Below the pieces are notes generated by a model that saw only the letters and a list, made by a program, of their open reading frames with translations, made no database searches and was not told the DNA's origin. A program made the position numbers and the translations under genes. A stretch of DNA of 64,000 bases from Hoplostethus atlanticus (taxonomy: Eukaryota; Chordata; Actinopteri; Trachichthyiformes; Trachichthyidae), in contig JAXDDX010000054.1 in assembly GCA_034670405.1 (NCBI GenBank), forward strand, positions 2,487,001 through 2,551,000, in the 5' to 3' direction. This document shows positions 13,272-25,680 of the stretch, piece after piece. Every line of letters begins with the position of its first letter. Position 1 is the first letter of the stretch.

Positions 13272-14872
13272 ACCTGCTGTGGAGGCCAAGACACAAGGAT
13301 ACAGAGGTTAAAGGTCATGTCTGGTTAATGAAGCTGATGGTGGGCACAGCTGATGGGTAACTTTATTATAACTTTATTCACTTTCAGGTCAGGTCAGTAC
13401 ACCTTTATTAACTTTATTGGAGTACATACTGGGTACATAGTTGGCACTTATTTATCATCTGGCAACACTTGGCATAGTCCATGGGCAAAGAAGGCAAGCA
13501 GACAGTGCTGCCAAGTGAGTGTCAATATCACCAACATGTCATCTTGGGAGGGAGAAGATGGAAATCTGACAGTTGGGTGGTGATACAATTAAAACACGGA
13601 AAGGGGCAGAAGAAATGACACATTCATTCCTTCATTGAATGCTGTTAAGAGGAAAAGAGCGGACCGAGCTAAATTAAGCAACAGAAATATAGCACCTGTT
13701 AACCAAATCAAGCCCAGACGTACTCACCGAATGTAAAATAAAAAACACCAAATAGTAGTCAAACATTTTTCACCGTGACATTAAATTAAATATTCTAACT
13801 ACATTTTAATATTAATATTAATAACAAACTCTTCCGTGAGCTTTAACCGTCATTTGCGAACTTTTAAATAACCGTTATGTCCGCGTGTGAGCGCGAGCTC
13901 TCCACACTACCTGCCATGCGTGCAGCTACCGTTCTCGACGTTTAGCACTAACGGCTAAAATCTAGAAAGATTAACAAAATCCTAAAAATAAAATGAAGTA
14001 AAATAATACGTAAAAACGTTATGAGCTGTGCATCAATAAGATAACTAAAAATAAACGGTTAACAGTCCCGTGGTTGTGGCTAATCCGCGCTAATGATGCA
14101 TAGTTTGAATTTCAGACAGTGGCTGCTGGCACATTTACACCGACAGCGGCGGTTAGAAAACTGGACATAACGTTAACTATCCCCAAATGCTACCGTACAG
14201 CCAACCGCCGTGGGTCACATCCGCAGTGTTGGAAGGGGCTGACTGCGGCCTAGTGCGTACAAAACGTGCACGGCCCGTCGGTAACCGTATCCCTGCGCAC
14301 TGCACTCGGGCCGAGGCCCTCCTGATACCGGGCTCAAGTTCAGAGGCGAAATAGCAACCGTTTGGCATTGAAACACGTAACGTTTTTTTAGTGTACAACT
14401 CCATAACATTGACCATGGCCGTTTTCTGCCCGCGCTGCCCACTAATCAGTCCACATTTAAAGGGCTACATTGACTATTGGCCCGCTGCTGTACAGTAATG
14501 ACTAAGCTAATACGCGTGATGGCTTCGGCGTGCACCGTGTAAAAAGAGACAGTTTGAGTTATACAGTGGCTTAAGCAACAGCCGGTGACCTGCAATCAAT
14601 TCATTATCAAGATAAAATTAAAGTCTTGTGCGATGTGGAAACTTTCAAGACGTTTTTTACATCTTCAAATCAGAATCGAGCTCTGGTGTATCTCCCTTTA
14701 GGATGCTGATATTTTGGTGGTCCTCTAGTAAAATAGGGCAAAATTACAATTTCGTTGGGGTATGTTGTGTGAAAGTAACATATATGCTGCTACAGACAGA
14801 CATGTGCATAGGACAGCCTCTGCTCAGGCGCAAACACGCCCCGTCTGCTGGATGTTTTGATGGGGAACTTAC

Positions 14873-15010
14873 CCTGTGATGATACGTTTCCTCTCGTGTT
14901 TTATCAGCCCCCTTCTCCCTTAATTCCTCCTCCTTTTCGCTCCCTGTCTCCGTGCTACTGGTCGTCTGTCCGGGGTCTGTCTCCGCGGTGCCTCACTTGT
15001 GATGTCGTGC
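14873..15010 (-). promoter_or_regulatory. eif5a: Probable noncoding first exon and promoter of eif5a
   Basis: A minus-strand donor (cacagg|gtaagt) lies at 14873/14872. The receiving acceptor is at 13273, two bases before the ATG. Sequence from 13900 to 15000 has several CpG-containing blocks typical of a housekeeping promoter. The exact start site is inferred. Confidence 0.4.
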
Positions 15011-17129
15011 CTTTTCTCCTCCTTTATCAGCTGTGTCTTTACTCCTCTTTCATTCCAGTCGTTTCCACTCTCCTCTCCCCTCTGTTTGGCAGTTGATCTC
15101 GTATTGAGGCACACGCTCAGTTCAGCCGCCAGACCAAAAGAACCATAGTCCTAAACCCCACACTGTATGTACTGTATCCTGCACTCCACCTCTCACTCCC
15201 TCATCCAGTTTCTCACCAGCGCCAAGACCAACACAACGAATAAAGACGGCTTCCAGTTTTAACTTCCATAATAAAAGCCACGTTGATGAACATGTTGAGT
15301 AATGCTGAGTAATACAAAGTACCAAAGTGAACGTATGGGATAGTTTTAAGTAGGGATATATATATAGTAAATGGAATAGAAATATATAATTTTCACTACA
15401 TAAATCCATTAATTTAGGCCTATGCAAGATGTCATATATACTGTTCTCAAATGTACACAAGACTCAGTCACAAAACATACCAGACACCTTGGAAGGATTA
15501 CTACTAGCACGTCAATTTTAACTGAAATACTCTGTGCAAACACAAAACAGACAAGTTGGAAGGATCTCATCTTGAATTTTCAATCGATATTTAATCTAAT
15601 GGAACTTTGTTGTGTTTACCCCTGTGGTACGGATCGTTTTGGTAGGTGGGAACTCCCTAAATGGACTCTGGATCATTTACCCAACCGGTACAGATTGTCT
15701 GGGAACGCCCTAATCAGACTCTAGACCATTTTGCCTCCCTGATACAGTTTGTTTGGGTTGTTGGGAACGTCCTAATCTAATTCTGGCGTGGACCAACCAA
15801 CTGCTCCCTGGTTCACCTGAGCTAGCTGGTCCAAGTGAACCCTGGAGCAGATCAGTTTTAAGTGAGAAAACCATAGTTGTTGTCAGGAACAGTGTACATA
15901 CATTTTTCATTTGCTCAGTGGTCAGACTGCATACAAGCTTTAGCCTACTTGACTTGTCTTCCTTGTAAAGCAGCTGTGAACAGGTCATGATAATGTCGCA
16001 TCACTCCCACTACCGAACCACTACCATCTGTGTGATTGCAATACAGGGCTCCGTATATCCCTCAAGTGGGTTAATTTTTCTTTTTACCCGCTAAATTCTT
16101 TACCAATGAACTAAAGTTTCCAAATTTGCAAGCACGTGGCTTTTATTTTGAAGACACAATGACCTATCTTCTTCTGGCTAACTCTAGCGTGCTTGACGCT
16201 GCTTTCATCCAAGCCTGAAATGAACCTCAGCAAATTGGCTGCCACTGCGCATGCGTGGTCTCCCTTTATTCTAGAGCAGTGTGGACCACAAACACGCTGT
16301 CCAGAGAGAGAAGCACTGGCACTGATCTTCCTTTGGCCCCATTTGCACGTCCCGTTCCTTTGCAGGCCTTCGCTAACATTAACTCCATGGAGTTATCATC
16401 GCGAGGCATCACAACCACCAAGATAAACAAAAAAGTAACCATATTTCCAGAGAACCCCGCTGTTACTAGTAATTCCACTTATAATTTGAGTCTTTTTTAC
16501 TGTCCAGAGACACATGGCTTCTCTGGACAGCGGATGGTTTAGTTGGACTTGGCATTTCCCAGGGCTGCCGGGTTAATTTTAGCCCTGTGAAACTGGAGTA
16601 TTATGACCTATGTGCACAGGGCCACAGTGGGCGAGGTAAAGGAATAGTTCACCCCAAAATTACATTATCTACTTTACCTACGGAAGCCCCAACAGTCAAA
16701 TAAATAAATAAATAGGAATTCTCTTTGCATATCCAAAATGTAAGTGTCTTCTACAGTTTTCTCCTGTTTATCTCAACATATGGACTAACATTTCACCATG
16801 ATCCTTTTTCTAAGTTCTACCAAAATATATTTTTCTTCTCTTTATATCTCAATATATTGAGTTAGCAACAGGTTAGAAAAACTAGGTTGTAACACTGTTT
16901 TTCTCCTGTTGCTATCTCAATATATTGACTCATTGATCAAGCCAACAGGCTAACAGGTAGCATGTTAAACTGTCAACACTGCTGTTTGATGTTATATTGT
17001 TTTCAGCCACAAGGGGGCAGGAATGCGCCACTGATCCCTATTGACAGCAAGCCTAAACGCATTTTTGTTACAGGAATAATATTCACAATCAGTTCATAAA
17101 TTCCACCCCTTGCACTCTTTTAGCCTAGC

Positions 17130-17131
17130 CT

Positions 17132-17166
<35 letters not shown>
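17130..17166. repeat. (TTG)n microsatellite
   Basis: About 12 uninterrupted TTG triplets. Confidence 0.95.
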
Positions 17167-17167
<1 letters not shown>

Positions 17168-17690
17168 CACAATTGCACATTGATTTGATAACTGCACTTT
17201 GATTGTGTGTGTGCCAACAGCAATTTGAGTAGGCAAGTGTCTGTGAGCAAGCTTAATGGTAATAATGCTATTATACCTTGGTGATGTGTTTTTGTTTTAC
17301 TATATCTTAATCACAGAAACTGTGTACAAAAATTACATTTTCACAAAAAAGCACATTGTCTTCCAATAATAGCTTTATTGGTTCATGTAAAACAACTTTC
17401 TTTTGGCTGAATTCAAAGCCTCAGTATAACACTATCTGGTTAACCTGATGGAGCGGTAACGATGTCTGAAGGTAACACAGGATGTGAAGTAATACAACGA
17501 GTTCACAGTATTTAGGATTTGAACTGATTATATGGGGGTTTCTCCATTTTTACCTAAGGAGGTCTGGTTTTATAGATGTGTTATATTTCTATAAGCCATA
17601 TGAGTCCATATGTTTCACAGCACTATAAAAGAAGGATTACTGGATTAAAACAGAGGCCTTTTTTGGGAAAAGGCCAATCATAAACACAAA

Positions 17691-17712
17691 TATATATATA
17701 TATATATATATA
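17691..17712. repeat. (TA)n microsatellite
   Basis: About 11 TA units in intergenic DNA. Confidence 0.9.
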
Positions 17713-18072
17713 TTTCAACCAACAAACCCTTGTTTAACATCTCTGGCAGTGATGTAGTAGTAGAGAAAAACTATCTGCTAAATAAAAGATGTGGGTGTAC
17801 TATGACCTCCAGTCATCATAAGACAAGGAACCACCATTCTAATGAAAAATCAATTGTATTTTCAAAAAGCATTACTTGTGATTTTAATATACCCTATCCT
17901 CACATAACTCTGATACCACTCACTATGACGGATTGTGAATTTACCTCCTAAAAGTTCACAAAACTGTGGGTAAAGTGAGTCGAGGTGGGTTTACCTCCAC
18001 TACCCTCAGATCTTCAGGCCTACCTGTCCTTCACCTGTCAATTTTTCCCTCCCAATTGCCGAACGCGCTTAG

Positions 18073-18160
18073 CCAATTAGACTCGTGGAAGGACCGCCGT
18101 GAAGCCAATGAGGGCGCGGCTTCAGCACGGCAGCCCGTGGGGATCTCGGGATAAAAACTT
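18073..18160 (+). promoter_or_regulatory. Y-box gene core promoter: two CCAAT boxes and a TATA-like element
   Basis: CCAAT boxes lie at 18073-18077 and 18105-18109. A TATA-like gggATAAAAAc lies at about 18150-18157. They are 80-165 bp upstream of the ATG at 18239, with spacing right for a start near 18180. CCAAT/Y-box promoters suit NF-Y and, notably, Y-box proteins themselves. Confidence 0.55.
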
Positions 18161-18238
18161 AGCGGTGGTGGACAGAAAAGTTTTGGAGAGAGCAGGAGGG
18201 AGGGGACACAAGAGTGGAAAGTGTATCCGAGAGCGAGT

Positions 18239-21200
18239 ATGACCGACGCCGAGGCGCAGAGCGCTCCACCATCGGCACCAGTGGAGGACAAGCCGCAGCC
18301 GGAGAGAAAAGTCATCGGTGAGTATAATCACAGCTCCGCGTTGTTCAAGTTGTTCGGCCGTTTGGAAACCACCAATTTATTTATTTTTTTATTATTATGC
18401 TCGGGATATAAATGAGATTGGATGGACCCGTAATATTTCCGGATGAAGTTGATTTCCACTTGACATTCTGAGAAATGAAACTTTATCCGGTTGTGAAATC
18501 TGTTTCATCTATCCTATACGACGTTCCTGTTGAGTTACATGGACAATCAATAGTTATTTTTCTTTAACACCACGTAGTGTTTCGTTTTTAGGAGCAACAC
18601 GTGTCTTCCCTTTTACGCACTGTTTTTTTTTTGTTGTTGTTGAAGGAGCAACCATTTTAACGGATTTGTTAAACTTGCACCGGGAACTCAAACAGCAATG
18701 TGAAACTAAATTAGCCAGCTGAAAAAAATGCATTGGGATTTCTAATCTGTATGGGACGTGATTGAATCACCCACCCCGCCCCCCACCACCCGGTTTGCGC
18801 AATTCTGAGTTTAACGGCAGCCTCCAGTTAAGCAGAATGCAGCCTATCACCTAAAAAGACGTGTGAGTAAACGCAGATTTTTATTCGCCGTTGAATGGAG
18901 GTTAGCGGGGTGAACACATGACTTAAATTGCCCGTTTGCCAACTGCCACGCGCTAGAACAAGGACGGGGGCGCGCACTCACAGGTGTAGGTCATTTTCGT
19001 GAGCAGCAAAATCTGAGCAAAGTATCCGTCACGTTTATAGACGCGATTAGTATTTTCAGACTTGTTTCTAAAGGTAAAACCCGTTGCCCATTTTATCTTC
19101 AACGAGACTACAAACAGTGGAAGTCCAGATTTGCTCATATCTGTGATTCTGACCTAAGGGAGGTGAGAAGGATACATGTGGCCCTCCCTCTTGACCTAGT
19201 GGGTACATGGTTACTGTTAATGATTGACACGCAGAGCTCCCATTTCTAGTTGTAAGCGAGCTGGCTTGGGTCTGCCATGCTTGATATCAGTGAGATAATA
19301 GCACGGTTTCTGTGTTCTTCTAACCTGTGTGTAACTGTCTTCTTGTGTGAACTGTCATTCGTGATTGATCAGCTGCCACCATTGTCGTTTTAGCCACCTT
19401 GGTCCAAGGCACAGTGAAATGGTTCAACGTGCGTAATGGATATGGCTTCATAAACAGGTACAATGTTCCCTGTCAATTACCCTGCCTTGCAACTTCAGGG
19501 CGGTCTTACATGACGGCAACCCAGTGCCCTGTCAGGTCCTTCAGTAGCTGCAGTCTAATTAACTCTGATCTGAAGCCTGTATTCCTGTATGAGCCGAGTT
19601 TGTTAACAGGTTTTAATCCTCACAGGAACGACACCAAAGAGGATGTGTTTGTTCATCAGGTAAGGCGATTGGAAATTTCTTCCTAGTGACCATTTTAAAG
19701 TGGCAGTTGATGTCCTTGTAGCCTGATGGCAGGTTTTGATGCTTAATCTGTCTCGTCAGACCGCTATCAAAAAGAACAACCCCAGGAAATTCCTCCGCAG
19801 TGTGGGAGACGGGGAGGTCGTGGAGTTCGACGTAATTGAAGCAGCTAAGGTGAGAATCGTCTGGTGACGTGGTGCGTCACTGCAACCGTCATGTCCGTTT
19901 GTTTATCGGCGCTGTTGCCGTTCTTTATTTCTCCATTTAACCCTCTTCTTCGACCTCCCGCAGGGCGCAGAAGCGGCTAACGTGACTGGTCCGGGCGGGG
20001 TTCCCGTCAAAGGCAGCCGCTACGCGCCCAACAAACGGCGCTTCCGTCGACGCTTCTTCCCCCGCAGCCCTCGGCCCGGCGACCAGGGCAAAGCGGCCGA
20101 CGACCAGGGCAAAGCAGCCGACGACCAGGGCCCGCCCTCTGAGGGCGAGGGAGCGGTGGAGGACGGGGAGGCGAGGCCCGTGCAGCGGCGCCGCAGGCCA
20201 CGCAGACCACGGCAGGAGGTACGAGCGCTGACCAGGAGAGAAATGTAGAAGGGATGCTGCTGTCCTTTCTCATGACACAGGGAGCTTTTTTTTCAGGTTC
20301 TGTTTTAACCTCGCTTTTTTCCCCCCTGAAAGTTAAACTGGTACGGCCTGAAAGTTTTAGAAAAGATAGAATTTACAACTGAGAAGTGCACAATGAAGTG
20401 ATTGGTGTACAAAATATCGGGAACTCTTTCCTACTGCTGAGTCCCATTTTGCTCAATCCATGTCAAGAGGACTAAACCCTCTAACATCGCCTCACTTTAA
20501 TCTCCATTTGCTGTGTTTTCTGCTTTTTTGATAGTTAGGATTGGAGAGTCAGTTGAAAGTAAAGTGTTATTAAAGCGGTTTAGTATTGTCCTGTTGGACC
20601 AGTCTGAGGTCTGGTCTGCTTGGTCTGTCAGGGGGAGGCCGGCGTGCAGAAGAATGAACTGACAGAGGACGACCAGCAGAGGCCGCCCCGCCGCAGGTTC
20701 CGGCCCCCGTACCGCAGGTGACCGTGACATCATCGCCTAAACTGTCTGTACCATCAGACTTGCACTTTCCCGATTCCGGGTGTCATAAATATAGAACGGA
20801 TTTAACACAAATGACTTGCCTCATGACTCACGAAGAATACACCACGTGTCGTCTGTCCCGTGATCCGCAGGCCGCTCCGTCCCCGCCCGCCTACCGAGCA
20901 GCAGGCAGGTGCCCCGGCGGAGGCCCCGGCGCAGGAGGAGGTCAAGGAGCCGGAGGCCCCTGGGGACCAGCAAACCAGTGAAGAAGCAGCTGATGGCCAA
21001 GCCCAGAAACCACGCCGTCAGTTTAGCCGCCGCAGGCAAAGGAACTCTGAGTCCTCTGCCTCTAAAGTAAGCATCAGTACCAGCCATCATGGCCAGTCTG
21101 ACACTAATTTGATTTATCTTCAGAAACTGGTCTGAAGCGCTGCACATATGAAACGTGCATGTCTGCTTTAAGTGTTTCTAACTGCACGACTGTTTGCGTG

Positions 21201-21592
21201 GTGAATATTTCTGATGTCAGTTCAGTTAACAGCCTTTGGGATAACTTCTACTTCCTTTCTTGTCACTTGCTGTGCCCGTTGTAGAATGGTACAGAGAAGT
21301 CTGCGTCGGAGCCCGGTACCCCACCCCCGCCCTCAAAGCCAAGCGACCTCAAATCCACTTCTAAATCGCCAAAGGTCTCTCCCAAACTCTCTCCTAAAAC
21401 ACCAAAATCACCCGAGGTACGAGGCCAATGTTGCCACATTACAAACTGCTCACATTCTCACTAGTATTGGTTTAGATTATGGTTTTATTCTGGTGTACTT
21501 GTACACCTCAAACTCCTAGTTTTGTAAACTGACTCCAGTTTGTTTCCCTGCAGCCGGCACCGGCCACAACAGTCCCAGCACCAACAGAGTGA
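18239..21592 (+). CDS. ybx2: Y-box-binding cold-shock-domain protein, YBX2-like by synteny
   Basis: Nine coding exons: 18239-18317, 19394-19457, 19626-19659, 19760-19849, 19964-20218, 20632-20717, 20871-21066, 21285-21416 and 21554-21592. They give 324 residues. A short acidic/proline N-terminus leads into the cold-shock domain, with RNP1-type [14 protein letters not shown] and RNP2-type [13 protein letters not shown], then [11 protein letters not shown] and [20 protein letters not shown]. The 64-34-90 nt exon pattern over this domain is the usual YBX one. The C-terminal part alternates basic ([19 protein letters not shown]) and acidic clusters, the arrangement these proteins use to coat mRNA. 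Two features look special: a GDQGKAAD tandem repeat near 20080-20130, and a tail rich in SPK motifs ([17 protein letters not shown]). The position next to eif5a and slc2a4 matches human YBX2. On sequence alone YBX1 or YBX3 are not fully excluded. Confidence 0.88.
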
Positions 21593-22370
21593 CGCTAGTG
21601 AGAGGACTGTGTCATGTGACCCTTGGCAAGAGGTGGGACCACACACTAAAGTGGGGACTGAAATTGTCCTTATGTTGTGTTTTTACAAGTTTGTGTTCTA
21701 ATGTCTGCTTCTGTTTTTCTTTGCTGTCTGTGTCCCCCTTCCCTCTGTCTCCCTTTAGGTCCTAGGGTTGGTAATCTGGGGGACTGGGCCTATTTCACAA
21801 CACACGCACTGCTTTCCCCTCCCCCGCACTCCCCCATCCTCCAACCCGCCCTGCCTCGCCGCCATCGTCCCTCGGGGCCCCCACCATCTTGTCTCATTTT
21901 GTCCTGTCTAGGCACTGCCTTTTTTTTTGAAGAGGTAGGGAAGGAGGGGATAGAGGTGGGAGGTGTGTGTGCGTATATTTAGAAATTGGAAGTACAGAAA
22001 ACAGTAGAAAAAGAATGAAAATCTGCTTGGTAGCCCAGTTGTTCCACAAACCTCCAAGCTATTTTTCTTTAATTGACTGACTGGGCACAACAAGCAGTGA
22101 CTAGAGGAACCAGCCTTGATTTTTAAGTTTGTTCATGAGGGGGGAAAACCAAGCAGGTGTGAGGTTGGTGGTGCATTCTGGGAGTCAGTTTAGTTGTTAC
22201 CACACTCTTCTAAAACATGCAACCCACCCCCCCACCCCTCTTATGTCCTCAGTTTGGAGGATGGATTGAAAAGGAAAAACTTTTGTTTTAGTCTTATTTT
22301 TGTGTTGATTTTCTTTGGAGGGGATTATGTGCAATGTCGGTAACTAAATAGAAATTAATAAATCATATTT
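21593..22370 (+). other. Y-box gene 3'UTR
   Basis: Untranslated sequence of about 770 nt, rich in pyrimidine tracts and G-runs, ending at AATAAA 22357-22362. Confidence 0.75.
22357..22362 (+). terminator. Polyadenylation signal AATAAA of the Y-box gene
   Basis: Canonical hexamer about 765 nt after the stop, followed by a T-rich downstream stretch. Confidence 0.75.
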
Positions 22371-22379
22371 GCAAAGATC

Positions 22380-23516
22380 AGACTTCTGTCCTTATTTATC
22401 CATGCCTATGGTGCAGCTGAGAACAAGAAGCTCTGGACTTGCATATTGAATTTACACAACACGTGCATTACAGTTTTAAAAAAAAAAAAAAAAAAAGACA
22501 CTGACTTCCGTGTTTCAGTAACAGTATTTAGTCACATCATGACCACTGCATCCGTATCCACCCTTTATACAAATTACAGGTCCTCTGAACAATACAAATC
22601 TTCAGAAAGTAGTGATACATACTCAAGAACGGAAAGCAAACAGCACACGTGTATGAGACAGGTGGTAGATAAGTACACAAAATAAAGGCTTGTGCAATAC
22701 AAAATCGAAGGAACCCCATTACAGAACGTCTACACTGGGCAAAGTCATATTGGAGTGGGTGAAGAGTTGAAACTTACTGACCCTCATACCATTTTTATGT
22801 TTTCAATCACACCAACACACTATGTACATTAAATACTAAAATACGTTATTTGCCCTCATCGTAGCATTTCTGCAGGCTGTGCAAGTTTCTCACGAACGTG
22901 ATGAAAAATACCTCAGTGGATGGCACTCACCCAGCGTGGTAAAAATAGTGTGGTCAACTCCACGGTATTTCCTACTGTTCCACCTCCCCGTCTCTGAAAG
23001 CTTTGGCTGTCTTTTGTAGATAAAGTGCAGGAATTCGAAAGTCTCGCCACCTCGCGTCAGTCAATACGTCTGCGTGCATAATATTGTATAATCTATTCCA
23101 CATGTACACCTTGGCAGTGAATGCCGCAAAAGTCCAGACACCCCTTTCCTATTCAAGTTTGTTTTTTTTGGGGGCAAAGCTTGTGTGACCATGCAGAGTA
23201 CTGGTTGAAATCATACTTACACCTCTTACTCCGTGAATGTTTCTGCTATGAATTAAGCTTCGACCGTTTCCCTCTTGATGCCATGGTACCAGTTAAAAGG
23301 CCTGATTCCAAAACTATCCTCCACCCACGTTCTCATGCCCCCTCAAACCCTGCTTTGCACCCCCCCATCTATGTGAATATAACAGTTGATCTCAATATAC
23401 ATGTCACAGGAAGTAAAAGAGCAGAAGGCTTCAGTTTGGAATCAGGCTCTAATATACAGTTGACCCAAGCTGTACCCAGTTCCATTTATCTTTCTCCCTC
23501 CTCCAGGCCAGGACCC
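22380..23516 (-). other. slc2a4: slc2a4 3'UTR and convergent intergenic DNA
   Basis: There are no exons here. This is the 3' side of slc2a4 (minus) facing the Y-box gene. It includes a poly(A) run at about 22476-22496. I could not single out the slc2a4 polyadenylation signal. The plus-strand open frame at 23121-23708 overlaps the slc2a4 terminal exon antisense and is not a gene. Confidence 0.5.
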
Positions 23517-25646
23517 TCAGTTGAGGCTTTCCTCCCCCAGGTAGTCCAGCTCGGTGCTGGGCTTGCCCAGGTCCATGTCCATATCCATGTCTATGTCCAT
23601 CATTCCCCCTGGCGAGTGCTGGTTAAAGCTGGCTGCAATCTGGTCAAAGGTCTTGCCCCGCGTCTCCGGCACCCGGAAGAATGTGAAGATGAGGAAAAAG
23701 AGGAGTAGCGCTGCGAAGATCAGGAAGACGTAAGGCCCACAGAGGTTCTGCGGAATGATGGGAGGAAGTTAAACGTGACGCATGAGACGGGATGACAAGG
23801 ATGTCATCAGAAAGTAGAGCTACAGTTGTAGGCAGGATGGGAAGCAGAACTGTCCACACAACGATGACAGTACTGTATCTATACAGTTTGCCACCAGGCG
23901 TCATCAGGATAATCAAAGTACTTTCATCGTTGTGTGGACCGTTCCTGCTCTGGCCAGTACTTAAGAGGAGTGCTGCAGCTGCACAGGTCATCCACAACCT
24001 ACAGTTAAAATGTCCCACATCTGTTGCAGGTAAAAAAATACTTACAGCAATGTACTGGAAGCCCATGCCGATGATGAAGTTGGCAGTCCAGTTGGAGCAG
24101 CCGGCCACGGCCATGGCAGCCGGCCTTGGACCCTGAGAGAAGAGCTCGGCCACAAAGAACCAGGGGATGGGGCCTGGGCCGACCTCGAAGAAGGCCACGA
24201 AACCAAAGATGGCCAGCATGCTAATATAGCTCATCCAAGGAACGCTATCCTGCCGTGCAGGAGAGGAGAGAGAGTGGGAGTCAGTCTCAGTTGTGACAGT
24301 GTTCAGTTAGATAGAAATGACACGAGGGCTCATATCTACTTCCGATTTGTTGTGCTCTATGTTCTCATGTTAGAAAAAAACCCATCCATAACAGTACAGG
24401 AATTTTGATATCCTTGGGAAACTGACCAATAAGGCGAGAGCCACCGTCATGATGACGGCACAGATGGACATCCCGCCCAGTCCCAGCATGTGGAGCGTCC
24501 GCCGCCCCATCCTCTCTATCAGGAAGAGCTGTTGATTGGACCACAACAGGGTTACAGATAGATCAGCATCCACAGTCGCCAATGTAACCCATGAACGACT
24601 CTGAGAATGAACTCATCTGTTTTGACAACGAAGCCACGCTGCCAGAATATTCACAAAGCTATTAAAAGTTCATTTGCGGTGTGCTGAAAAAACGCTTCAT
24701 AACGTTGCATCATGACATTCAGTCTAAATATGTATATTTTCTCGTTGATGAGAGGAAAAACAGCAGTTCCTGACCAGAGCTGCAATGTTGATAAATCAAA
24801 GAGTGAAGCTTCATGACATTGAAACATCTCGACCTCGCAAACCAAACTTGTATTGTGTATCAGGACGATTCTGGAGGCGGGCGACCAGGAGAGGGGTGAC
24901 CAATCTCCTCTCTTATCTTGTTTACTCTTTGATAACTGTGTTAAACAGTAATAGAGGCGGGCGTGGGGATAAAGCAGCATTGTGCACGGCACCGTACAAT
25001 ATTCAAAAGACTCAACACGCTGGAGGAACTGAGCTGTAGCACATCAAAAAAATAAATCCCAGACGTGGAAAGTAGAGCCATGCAGGTTGAGTTGATCACT
25101 GACCGAGACCACAGTGGAGGCACAGTTTACTACGCCGGCTCCTATGGTGGCATAGACTGGACTCTGGACTCCTGCATTCATGAAGATACTGGTGGAGTAG
25201 TAGAATATCTGGTCAGAGGAGTGAAAGAGGGGATTAGTAGGACGCCAATATATTGCACCCATTGTTTAAATAATTTTCCCATTTGGACTTTCCAGATTAA
25301 TTTCAACATCAAATATATCAACTAAGGAATGAGCCATGGTCAATAAGCTGTGATGATATTAATTGTGCAGCTAGGTTGAGTAACATGAGGCCGGTTTCCA
25401 GCTAAATGAGTGCAAAGGGAAACGCTGACTCACAGCATTGATCCCGGACAGCTGCTGGGAGAGCTGCAGCATTATGGCGATGATCATGGGCTGGCGGTAG
25501 AGCGGCGAGCGGAAGAGCTCCAGGATGGACACCTTCCTCTCGCTGTCCATCCTCCTCTTCTCCTCCTTCATCTCCGCCAGCATGTCCCCCACGTCCTGCC
25601 TGCCCGTCAGCCTCCTCAGGCCTGGACCACAGAGGACAGAGAGTTC

Positions 25647-25680
<34 letters not shown>

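Larger units (their letters stand above)
15010..18060. other. Intergenic region between the divergent eif5a and ybx genes
   Basis: No gene was recognised. It contains three degenerate copies of a 55-60 bp unit (15626-15800), a fish-repeat-like ggaatagttcaccccaaaat motif at about 16641, a candidate CTCF site (17007-17020), a (TTG)n tract (17130-17166) and a (TA)n tract (17691-17712). Confidence 0.6.

Noticed and set aside
23121..23708. A 195-codon plus-strand frame over the slc2a4 terminal exon.
   Set aside because: It is the antisense shadow of the GLUT4 C-terminal exon plus 3'UTR.
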